From the NCBI RefSeq assembly GCF_022201045.2, contig NC_068558.1, positions 45,535,001 through 45,599,000 on the forward strand: a DNA stretch of 64,000 bases. Reading direction: 5' to 3'. The DNA comes from Citrus sinensis. Lineage: Eukaryota > Streptophyta > Magnoliopsida > Sapindales > Rutaceae. The notes beneath the pieces are model-generated. The model saw only the letters and a list, made by a program, of their open reading frames with translations, made no database searches and was not told the DNA's origin. The position numbers were made by a program, and so were the translations under genes. How positions within the stretch are numbered: position 1 is the stretch's first letter; every line of letters starts with the position of its first letter. Positions 25,727 through 37,400 of this stretch are shown piece after piece.

Positions 25727-28623
25727 ATGATGAGTATTAGAAAAAGGAGAGAGAGCAAACAGAGTGTGATCGTGGTTTTGGAAGGAATCAAGATCTGCAT
25801 AGAGAATACAGGTGTTGCACCACTTTTGAAGGCCGTGAGACAAGTGAATAATGCAGAGGATGAGATATTGGTTCTCACACTTCTGCACGCTATGGAGGCA
25901 ACTGGGTCCTCAACTTACGCAGGTTGCAGGGAAGATCAGCAGTGCAATCAATTGTGTGAGGAAGATCCACACATCAGCTTCCTCTGCCAAGAGATCAGTG
26001 ACAGAAAGGAAGTTTACAAGCAAATTTTCAGGCCTTTTTATGATTGCTGCAAATCTAAGGGAGTAAGTCCTTCTAGACCTGTTCCCCGCCCTGCAACCCC
26101 TGGTGCATCAGTATCACCTGCTTTTATTTATTTATATTTTTTAAACAAGTCACTTGCTTGAATTTTTGGCTCTGAGATAATAAGTTTTGTGAACATTTTC
26201 CTACGTTTTTTGTTTCATTTTTCCATAATAATGGAAAATATTCTTGCACTCCTAAGTTTTTGTTTGGTCATTTTTTCTTCCAGAAAATTAAGTAAACTCT
26301 TAACTTGTAATACCCTTGGCTAGCATAACGAATCAGTTACTTCTGTCGCAGGTGAAATTTCAGGTAAAAATTGCTGCAGGCTTCCGGCCAAGGGATGTTA
26401 TAATTGAGGAAGCTAACAATTCAAGGGCTACTTGGATTGTAATGGATAGGTTTCGCCACTCCTTTCCCTTTTGCTACATGCTCTCATATATAACTAATTA
26501 TGTAAATGTATCCTTTTAAACATATCAATTTTGTAAGTAATACAGTGAATTTGACATACAAATGGAAGAAGCCGCAGGCAAGGATCGTTAGGCTCTTACG
26601 CACCACTGTGATTATCTAGATACTAAATAGTCGATCCTTGTGTATTTCTTGTTGCAGTTGCTTTTCAAGACACGTCAGTTTCCGGTTGAATGGCACAGAC
26701 TGTAATGTATCATTGGTGAGCAATGATGATGAAGCCATGGTCCCTGATCATCACTTAGATTCATTTGATAGATCAGAATGTTCAATGATCATGGAAGAAA
26801 TACACAAACCAAAATCTCCGAAGCTCATGAAAGGATTCATATTGCAAGAAGACCTACGTGTTAATTCCTCCTTACTGCCAGAACAGCAGCCTTCTTCTCC
26901 TTTTTTGGCTAATACAAGCAAACAAAGTGAAAATCAAACGCTGTCTGAGGCACAGCAGGACAATGAAAATATAACTGATGTGGCGTCACCAAGAAAGGAT
27001 GTACAAATTAACAGTCCAATAAAGTTTTCAAAGGCCAAATTAATGCTAGGCCAGCCACTGCAGCTAAGCTGGGAAGTGATTATGGAGATAACAGATAAGT
27101 TTACCACAAAGGCTTTAATGGGGCAATGCAAGAACTATGTGGGTTACCTTGGGTATTTATCGGAGTATCACGCGTTTGTCCTGGTAAAGAGATTCACAGG
27201 AGATTCCAGCAGCATTCTTGAAGCAGAAAAGAAAGCAGCCTGGTCTATGCGCCATAAAAACATACTGGGGTTGCTTGGTTACCACCAGAGTGATAGTGCA
27301 TCAGTTTCAGTCTATCCGCATCCAAGAGAAGGGACACTGGACAATATGCTTTGCCGTGAGTTCTAACCCTACGCTCTTTATTTGAGATTATTTACAGAAA
27401 AAGGCCATCAGTCCTTGTTTAATGTAAATGATATTCTTCTTGATTGAGATACTCTTGTTAACTGCAACTTTTGAATTAGTTCAGCCTCCCCGCATAATGA
27501 GCTGAAATTGAAATTCCAACAAAAGTTGAAGATTGCCATAGGAATAGCTGAAGGTGTTCGATACATGCACCAAGAGTGTCCTCGGGGCCCAATTGCTCAC
27601 GGTGAATTACAGCTTCACAACATTTTTCTACGGCATGACTTACGACCCATGGTGAATATCTCAAAATTAATAACCAAGTTTCTTCCAAGGCTTAATCATT
27701 CCTGTTCAATAACCATGTTTTTTTTTTTAATTTTTTCCACCCCACATAATTAATAGATCTCTGGCTTTGGAAAAGCAACATGGCTTCATCATGAACATGC
27801 ATCGATCTCCAATAATAGGTACTAGTCAAAATTGGTTTAATTCAAATTGATTTTTTTTTCTTTTTTCATTATATTCACTTCGAGAAATACCATCCAATAC
27901 AACAATTTTGCACAAATATATTTTGGCTGAAAAAGAAGTTTGTTTTGGCTTATAAGGTGGCAGCTTAAGGATACATTAAATAGCGAATCAATGCAATTAC
28001 TAAAATCAGATGTCTTCTCCTTTGGGGTTCTACTCTTACGGCTGTTTTGTCGAAGATCAATGCCACAGGACTACAGAAGTTTGATCGAGTGGGTCAGTAA
28101 ACATTTATTTTTCACTTTCATACACGCTGGAGAAGGCCATAAATGTGAATTACAAATGGGACAACTTTAGTGAAAATATCCCTTGTATTTATGAATCAGT
28201 CTTACTGAAATGGCTTTATTCAACGCCTTCAGCTGTCACAACCTATTTTTTTTTTTTTTCCCATTTAGCAAACTGACTTTAATCATTGCAATTTGTTTGA
28301 CAGGCTCGGCCATTGATGCTTCAAAGAAAATTTCATGAGTTGTTGGAAGAAGATTTGGATTTTTCGGACATGCATGGAATTTACAGGGTAATGGCTGCGG
28401 CAACTCAATGCACCATCAGTAAGCCAACTTCACGACCCTGTATGAGCGAGGTACTGTAATTGCCACGCAACCAATTCATGTATATATATATATATTGGCT
28501 TATTTTTTTCCTTAACAATTAATTATCTCTGATCACCATTCATCCATCCAGGTGATTTCCATTCTAAAAGGGGAAAACTTCAGTGGTATACAATCAACTC
28601 CATCCGGAGAGAGCAGTCCATGA
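25727..28623 (+). CDS. USP-domain receptor-like cytoplasmic pseudokinase
   Basis: Eight exons (25727-26062, 26352-26449, 26658-27355, 27485-27651, 27757-27818, 27957-28092, 28304-28450, 28552-28623) join to 571 residues. The N-terminus (SVIVVLEGIK, then VKIAAGFRPRDVIIEEANNS) resembles a universal-stress-protein fold. A Ser/Gln-rich linker and a kinase fold from about residue 285 follow. The kinase is degenerate. The Gly-loop region reads MGQCKNYVGYLG and lacks a clean GxGxxG. The ATP-anchoring Lys seems kept (FVLVKRF, about 322). The catalytic HRD is HGE (416-418), and the Mg-binding DFG is GFG within ISGFGKA (about 436). The activation-side SDVFSFGVLL is kept. Loss of both acidic catalytic residues predicts a scaffold or regulator rather than an enzyme. 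There is no signal peptide or membrane segment. The USP part also lacks an obvious ATP-binding glycine motif. Confidence 0.85.
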
Positions 28624-28860
28624 AAAGGAAGCAAAAATATGATCCACCCGGGGCACTGCTTCATGTATATGATATTGAAGCGTCGTACTGTCAGGGCCAA
28701 GTGCTGAAACTTCACCCGAAAAACATGGGAGAGAGAGAGTGGACTATATTTGGACTTGTGTAATTACCCCAAAAGAGGCATGTATAATAAAGAAACCAAA
28801 TGCCGTAATATATAAGAAACATTGATTTGTCCAAAACCACGATTATTTACCTTTGAAAAT

Positions 28861-29142
28861 TCTATAGATAATTAGGTCCAAGTATATACTCTCTATTTCT
28901 CCCCTTCTTATCCAGTAATTATCTGTAACTGGCTTCAGCGAAGCTATTCATGCTGACATTTGATGCCGTGACAGACTTGTTTGGTTGCCACCACACATAA
29001 TTATCTATAGATAATTTGGTCCAAGTATATACTCTCTATTTCTCCCCTTCTTATCCAGTAATTATCTGTAACTGGCTTCAGCGAAGCTATTCATGCTGAC
29101 ATTTGATGCCGTGAGACTGACTCGTTTGGTTGCCACCACACA
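28861..29142. repeat. Tandem duplication, two units of about 141 bp
   Basis: Unit 1 (28861-29001) and unit 2 (29002 to about 29142) both run from TCTATAGATAATT to GGTTGCCACCACACA. They differ at only a few positions plus a small indel near GCCGTGA. They lie about 240 bp past the pseudokinase stop codon, so they may be in or near its 3' UTR. Confidence 0.9.
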
Positions 29143-30338
29143 ACCGATTAAACTCATTTTGAAAATTGAAAATCAAAATCGCCCTTTCACATTTCAATGA
29201 GAATTAAAGCAGATATCCCATTGCAATTTGTAGAGTAATGGATGCTCTCTTTAGACAAAGACTAAGGCATAGTATTTATGCAGCGGCGTAATTAATTGAA
29301 GCTCAAAGGGCCCAACAATCCCTTTTTTTCCTCACAAAGCAAAGTCAACCAAACCATTATTTTATTTTTGTGTGTTTTTTTCTTTTCCATCTTTTTATAT
29401 GACTTTGTTAAATTCACTCGTGTGGATGAAGAGAAATCTAATCATGCCCATTATCAAGCTATGTATCAATTATCAAATAACCCAAGTACCCAACGCAGCT
29501 TTTAGATTATTTTCTATAATTATTAACTTCACCTTTTTTGTGACACAGATCTGCCGGTGTAGGTGCACAATTCAAAACCACCACTATTTCATCCCTGCAA
29601 GTAAATATTGACTGCGGTAATGTGCTTGGAGACTCTGACGCAGCAAGGTAGCGCAAGAAGATTATCAAGGGTAGATAAATATTAGATATTATTTTAAAAA
29701 TATTTTGAGTCAACATGATATTAGATATTATTTTAGGAATGATCTTATTAACTTACGTCCAATCAAAGTGTGATTAGTTATCCTTCTAATTGAAATGATT
29801 TTCATGAGATTATGATAATGTTTTACAACGAGATTAGACGTTATTCTAATCAAAATACCTCTACACTACAATAGATAATCTTAAGTGAATTATGAAAGAG
29901 AGGTTTTTATAAAAGAATTGAACTTGAATAACAAGATCTCCATATTTATTATATGATAAAATTACTTTTAAGTACACACTTTCCTAATTTACTTAAAATT
30001 AAATCATAATTGTATTGAAAATAAAATACAAAAAATATATACACAATTAACTCTAATTAAAAATAAAAAAATATCAAAAATCTAAAATAAAACTTCCTAC
30101 ACCACGCTTCGTGGGGTGTTTAGATGTCAAAACTGCCATTACAATCTTTGTGTTTTACGGGCCGCGAATGTCACTTCATAGTTCCACAATAAGCTTGCTC
30201 TTTACATAAACACCGACGTCATAATTTCCCAACAAAAGCTGGTGCATCGAAGCAATACTGTGCGTTAATTCTTTGTTCGTTCATTAATTGTCAATTATTG
30301 ACAATTTATGTGGCAGTTCATTGTACGCTGTTCTGAAG

Positions 30339-30679
30339 TCCATTACAAAACCCTCTTTTTTTCTAATTATATGAGAGTATTGTTTAGATTACAACTCATA
30401 TTAAATGAGATTATAATTAATATTTATAATCAGATAATTATTAGGACTAATTTATCTTAAATCTTATATAGTACTGTTCAGATTTTAACTCTTTCTAATA
30501 TTTGATAAACGTCAACTCCACTCACATTTAAAAGACAGAAAACCGTCTTCACTTAAATTTAATAAAAAAAATTAAATCCTCATAATACTTTTGTGAGAGT
30601 TCAAATCAGTACTCTCACAATTATAAAAGAGTGGTTCTAATTACTCAGCTAAAGGTCGAGTTGTTAATCCATTACAAAA
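30339..30679 (-). mobile_element. tRNA-derived SINE, family 1, old diverged copy
   Basis: The body at about 30351-30667 is the reverse complement of the SINE at 16404-16743, with many substitutions. Shared blocks include GATTACAACTCATATTA, ATGAGA near the tail and AAAACCGTCTTCACTT in the middle. It is bounded by TCCATTACAAAA at 30339-30350 and 30668-30679. The tail faces left (T-rich at about 30356). The pol III boxes at the right end have decayed. The divergence implies a much older insertion than its relative. Confidence 0.75.
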
Positions 30680-31410
30680 TCTTAAACAATATAAATAAGT
30701 TAATATTTATTATTTTGGATAGTTTTAGTAATTTAGGCAAAATTTTAAGAAAACTACCGTCGTCCAAACATACTTAGACTATAACTGCCTTGGAATTGTA
30801 CGTTGGAGAAGCAACAACAACATAACTGCATGATCATAGCCACTCTTTGTGATGGCATAGCTATTGGAATTGACAAACCCGGACCGACGTACCGAATGTA
30901 TAGTTGTTGCCTAGTGTCTTTCCTCGCCGTCAGTGCGAAAAAATCCCGTCCGACGCGACACACACAACGCATGGAAAAATAAATAAAAGTTTTACGATTC
31001 GACACTTACGATACACCTAGGAATTACCTTGAAAATGAATTATAAAAATTACGAAAAGTGCAAAAAAAATGGAATTCAAAGAATTTTTAAAATTTTATCT
31101 ATCACCTACATTATAGAAAAGCGAAAGAAAAGAAAAGAAAAATATCTATATATCGAACGGTATTTGTGTGGCGTTGGCGAAGCTCTCTCTCTCTAGATTA
31201 TCTCTTCACCTCCTTCCTTCAAATCCATCGATTATTTGTCCAAAACCCTCCAACAACATTTCCACAAACATAAAACGCAACGTTCTATCGATTCCAAACT
31301 CCAGAAAGAACAATTATCAACTCTCTCGCTCTTGTCAATTGAGTTGTTTTATGTTTGTGTATTGTTTAATGCTTAGTTCGATTCAATGAGATTGCTCTTC
31401 TTCACTACAA

Positions 31411-34400
31411 ATGGCTTCCGCTGCTTCCATGTCAGGTTCATTTTCTCTCTCTTTAACTTTTATCTCTCCATGTTTCGCTGCTGAGAAAATGTGTGAAATT
31501 CTGGAAAATTATAAATTTGTTGGTAATTTACTGAACTAATCTTGAATTGCACGGCAATTCGACTTTTCTAGTGTCAGTGGAATGCGTTAACATTTGTAAG
31601 TTACCAAAAGGCGATGGAAGTGGAAGATATTATGACTGCAGCGTTCTCTCGTGTGCTTGGAAAGCTCCGAGAGCTCTGACCGGATTTCTTGCCAGCACTA
31701 CGCATCCTGCTCACTCTTCATCATTATCGCTTGGTCCAACCGGCAGACGAAATCGAATCAATTCTGTAAGCTTCTTTTACTTGAGAGTTTCAGTGATTTG
31801 GTATGTGTTATTGTATATGTGTATGAATAAAAGTTTCTCTTTTTATTTATTAAATATTTGTGAGAATATTTAGTTATAATCATGATTCTGTAGGATAATT
31901 GATTTTTGATACTTGATGCTATTACCTTAATGTTATATTTCAAAAAAATGGCTTGCCGAGGAAAATAGATAGCATTTTAGTTTAATTTTTTTGGAATTAT
32001 AGTAACTTTAAATGTCTATTTCGGTAACTCTGCTTACTTTGGTATGGCTTGGATTGTATCGGCGTAGTCGATAGTTTTAGCAGTGGTAATAAAGCAGTAA
32101 ATGCAGTTCATGGCTGGACAGATGTTAATTAGTCGATGCAACTTATCTAATAGGCCTGTTGGAATGCTATCCAGATAGATCTGTTGTATGCTTTAGTTTT
32201 ACTGGTATACTAGTTGCATTAGTATTATTATTATTATTTTTGTAGTTATTAACTGTTCAGTCTCATGCTCTTGGCAGAGATGCGAAGCCTTTGATGTGGG
32301 AAGTTGGTGCACTGAAGGTTCTGACCTTGTTCTTCTTGGCAAACTCCCTAGGTCAAGTTTACTTCATGTTGCCTGTAAAAGATGGCGGCTGTGTTTGTCT
32401 CCATCTGTCTCTTCGGATGCCTTCAAAGAGGATTCTCCTGAAAGGTTGTGGGAGGTATAATTGACTATTTTTGAACCTCTATTTCTGTGACAATTACTAT
32501 AAAGTTTGGGTGTTGTACTTATTATTATTTGACTGTTGGCTCAGGATCTTAGGCCCACCATATCATACCTTTCACCTAATGAATTGGAATTGGTCCGTAG
32601 AGCTCTGATGGTAACATGCCTGCTTTTTCAATAATTTTACCGTTGAATTTCTTGTGAATCCTGTTTCTTTATTTCACAAGAGGTGGTTATTATATCTAAA
32701 TGTAGTATTTTGGTTGGTACAGTTGGCTTTTGAGGCGCATGATGGTCAGAAAAGACGGAGTGGAGAGCCTTTCATCATTCATCCAGTTGAAGTTGCTCGT
32801 ATTCTGGGTGAACTTGTGTGTTATTAAAAATTGAAATATTCTATAATTTTAAACATAATTAACATTGCATTGGACAATTTAACTTGATTCATTACTGATA
32901 TTGTAGGAACTGGATTGGGAATCTATTGCTGCGGGATTACTACATGACACAGTTGAAGATACAAATGTTGTTACTTTTGAAAGAATAGAGGAGGAGTTTG
33001 GAGCTACTGTACGCCGCATTGTAGAGGGAGAGACTAAGGCAATTTATTTGTTTATTTCTTCAGCAACTCAAGTAGTCGAGTGTCATGTCAGAACTTCAAA
33101 GAATCTAGGTTAATCTGACCACAGTCTAAATCCATTTCTTCCTTTTCCTGGTTAGGTATCAAAGCTGGGAAAATTAAAGTGTAAGAATGAAAACCATTCA
33201 GTGCAAGATGTTAAAGCTGATGACCTACGGCAAATGTTTCTAGCCATGACTGAGGAGGTGACTTGTCAACATAATCTTTTTTATGCTCTTGTTACACATT
33301 TTAAAATCCATTCAGCTACTAAACAGCTGTTATTTCAGGTCCGTGTTATCATAGTCAAATTGGCTGATAGATTGCATAACATGCGCACTCTTTCACACAT
33401 GCCTCCACATAAGCAGGTAGTTTGCTAGTGGTCAAGTATAATTCATTATAGATCATTTTTCTGTCATTATTTTTAACATTGTTATTTTCTTTCCAGTCCA
33501 GCATTGCAACGGAGACATTGCAGGTCTTTGCTCCCTTGGCAAAATTGTTAGGGATGTACCAAATTAAGGTGTACCTTGCGGTTCATTTGCAATCTTTAAA
33601 AAATGGTGTTTGTGCATTTGCAGTGCTGATGGTAGTTTGTTTTTTAGTTTCTGGTGATACATATTAATCTTGATGTAGAATCTGGATGGACTATCATAGT
33701 TCCTGACTGGTTGAGACTTCCATTAGTTAATTTGTTCTTTTTTTTTTTTGGGAATAATAAATTTTACATTAAGAATAACCAAAGTTGCTCTTAATATTCA
33801 AGATTTTGCATTCTGTTTAGTCCCACGATCAGTCGATGACTTATTCATCATTCAAGACAAGATAGAGCTTTTGATGATCTCATTTTGAGACTTTTGAAAT
33901 TTTCATTTCGTAGTCATTGATTTGGATAAATATATGCCAGCATCTTTCCAGCGGCATCAATATTTTTGTTCAGAGCTGCCATATACGGATCATCTTATCT
34001 ATTCTGCTTGGCTTTCTCTCTCTACTAACTTGCCCATTTGTAGTTATATTCCTGCCTGCCTTCCATTTTTGGCTAAACTTATGCATTTAGGACTGTTTTC
34101 ATCTAAATTGCCATTCACATCCTATTTCTGGTTGATGATCCTGTTGTTTCATGGTCTGAATTCATATTACTGTTATTGCAGTCTGAACTTGAAAATCTAT
34201 CCTTTATGTACACAAATGCTGAAGATTATGCCAAGGTCAAAAGAAGAGTTGCAGACCTCTATAAAGAACATGAAAAAGAACTTGAGGAGGTACTCTTTTT
34301 CTCCTTTTGCACACTGATGTTTGGATATGACTGCAGAAGTTTCATTTATCACTTACAAGTTGGCATGATGATAAAACTAACTGTTAAGTTTTTTGTGAAT

Positions 34401-37400
34401 GTCAATTTTGACTTTTTCAAGCAAATTTTGTATCTAACCGGTCATTGGAATTTTCTTCTTTTAACTAGGCGAACAAAATTTTGATGAAGAAGATTGAGGA
34501 TGATCAGTTCTTGGACCTTATGACTGTCAAAACTGAAATTCGCTCTGTATGTAAGGAGCCTTACAGGTCAAGTCATGAATCATACTTTTTCCATTCGTTC
34601 ATTTATCTATTTAGCCATTGTTCCATGTTTCATTTTCTTCACTGCAATTGAAGAACATTAAGGATAGGCTTTTTACCATATAGTGCAGCTTACTCGCAAA
34701 TGCACTCTGTACCTTCACATGTATAGATTTTCTGCTTTATGCATCTATATATCTGACAAAGAGTCTATAATATATGTCTGAGTTTAATCACGTTGGGGCC
34801 TTAAATGGGTTATTAACTGCTGACTTGGGTTGACCTGGCAATGAGATATCACATGCCTTTCGCATTTACCTCATGACTTGTTCTGTGTGTTTTATGGAAG
34901 ACTCTTGGGGCAACATTTTTTAATGAAAATTTTTTTTTTCTGCAGTATTTACAAAGCTGTGCTCAAATCAAGAGGTTCAATCAATGAGGTTAACCAAATT
35001 GCACAGGTTTGTTTTTGTATTTGCCTTTAATATGTTAATTATCTTGATAAAGAAACTTTTATTGGTTTTCATTCACTTGTTCATTTGTTGCTTCCTGTTT
35101 GTTATAACCAGCTTCGAATAATCATAAAACCAAAGCCATGTAGTGGTGTTGGGCCTTTGTGCAGTCCTCAGCAGGTGAATTATTGGCCATGCCAAAGGAA
35201 CTGGGCATCTTTTTCTGTTATCTGTAGTTGGCTTAGCATTTGGAATTTTCTCATGTATATACTTTCTGCAGATATGCTACCATGTGCTTGGGTTGGTACA
35301 TGGAATTTGGACCCCCATTCCTCGAGCTGTGTGTATTCCAGTCTTTTCTTTTTCTTTTTCAAACTCTAGGAAGAATCAGTTTTTGTGTTGTGGAAAATTT
35401 ATTTAAGTAGTGTTTTATTCTTCTTAACAGATGAAAGATTACATTGCAACCCCAAAGCCTAATGGCTACCAAAGTCTCCACACAACCTTGATTCCATTTT
35501 TGTATGAGAGTATGTTTCGACTGGAAGTTCAGGTAGCTTGAATGTTCAATTTCTTAATCATGTTCCCTTTTCCATTGGTTGCTGAGAATGCTTTTTTACT
35601 TAAATTCATTTACTAGCTAATTTTCTTAACTGAAAAACAATTCTTGCTAAAATTGTCATAATGTCGTTTTGAGTTCATGATTTGATTCTTGAAATGCATT
35701 TAGTTATATATGTCTCTATATTTTGGCAGATAAGAACTGAAGAGATGGATCTGATTGCCGAAAGAGGCATCGCTGCTCATTATAGTGGGAGAGTTTTTGT
35801 TACTGGTTTGGTTGGGCACGCAAGGCCTAATGGTAGAAGTCCAAGGGGAAAGACAGTTTGCCTTAACAATGCTAATATTGCGCTGAGGGTAATTTACCTA
35901 TTTACTTGATGAATTGTCATAATTAGAAGTCATCCTTGAAAGAGAGAATTCTTTATTAAGCTTTCTCAAGTCTCCTGACTTGGATGCTAATTTTATGGAT
36001 GAAGTCCTGTCTTTCCTCCAGATTAGCTGGCTCAATGCAATTAGAGAATGGCAAGAAGAGTTCGTGGGCAACATGACATCTAGAGAATTTGTAGATACCA
36101 TTACAAGAGATCTCTTAGGTAGTCGAGTCTTCGTTTTTACGCCAAGGGGAGAGGTAAATGAGTGAATTTCTCCCTTTTTAAGGGTTATTTAATTCATATA
36201 TAAGCAGATTGTGTTGATTAGGACTTGATAATCATCTTTATGTATGTACAGATTAAAAATCTGCCTAAAGGAGCGACAGTTGTTGACTATGCTTACATGA
36301 TACACACTGAAATTGGCAACAAGATGGTTGCTGCAAAGGTACTCTACTCACTTCTGATTGGTTCTATTCAGGGATTAGACCAAAGTAAAAGCAAAGCGTC
36401 AATCTAATTTTCAAATGCTTGAGTTTATTGCAGGTCAATGGGAATCTTGTTTCTCCAACACATGTGCTTGCCAATGCTGAAGTTGTGGAGATAATCACCT
36501 ATAATGTTAGTTTTTCATTGACCATAGCCTTATAATTGCGATTTGCTGGTCTCAAACAATAGTGTATGCAAATTTATTTAGGTATTATATTGAAGTCTAG
36601 ATTTACCATGTGTGATGAGAAGAATATCTCTATTTAATTATTTCATATCCTTTTTAGTTTTTCTTCCTAAATTGAAAAGTTACTCAATGGAGGGAGTTTC
36701 AGGAATAGCTGCGTTTGTCATCATGCTAGTTTGGTCATATATCACTATGTTTTTTTGGCCCAATTTAACTCATTAGATCTACTTCTTGCAAAGATCGATG
36801 TTGTTGTAAACCGTACACTGTCCTTACTGAGCAATTAACAATTCATAATGTTCTAATTTTTGTATGATGATCCTAGTAAATTACATCCAGAAGGCTGGTT
36901 CTATCTCAGCATTAACCTTAGTGATGGTTATTTTAGTCTAAGTTCCGTCATGCTACTTGATTTTATTTTCTAAGTTGTTCTTTTCCACTCATCAAAGTTC
37001 ATCAGGTTGTGCATACATTTATTACTAGTTCATACATTCCCTCACCACCCCCCCCCCCCCCCCCAAACAAAAAAAAAAAGTTAGAAAGTGCAATGTTAAT
37101 TAGCCTTCCCTGACTTATCAGGCGCTCTCAAGTAAATCAGCTTTCCAAAGGCATAAGCAGTGGTTGGAACATGCTAAAACACGAAGTGCCAGACACAAAA
37201 TTATGAAGGTAGGTTTACTTGTTCAGAATAGTACTGGCTTTTTTTTCCCGTTTAACCCTTTATTACTGCCTGTGCCCTTCTTTTTCCCCCCTTCTTCTTT
37301 TAAAGCACTAAGACTGTTAGTTCTGCTTTAATATCAAATTTCATCTTGTGATTAGTTTTTAAGGGAGCAAGCTGCACTATCTGCTTCAGAAATTACAGCA

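Larger units (their letters stand above)
28624..31410. other. Intergenic region between pseudokinase and RSH1
   Basis: Contains a 141-bp tandem duplication just after the pseudokinase, AT-rich non-coding sequence, an old SINE and the RSH1 promoter with a TATA-like TCTATATATC near 31145. Open frames at 29296-29716 and 30754-31005 have no recognisable domain. Confidence 0.55.

Noticed and set aside
29296-29716. Overlapping small frames on both strands
   Set aside because: Low-complexity F/S/I-rich translations in AT-rich DNA, with no splice-compatible partner.
33922-34317. 131-codon frame within RSH1
   Set aside because: It overlaps an intron and the next exon in another context; RSH1 splicing explains the conserved part.
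37047-37064. Poly(C) run in an RSH1 intron
   Set aside because: A simple homopolymer, also seen in the ERS1 5' region. Possible sequencing artefact or slippage, with no functional signal.
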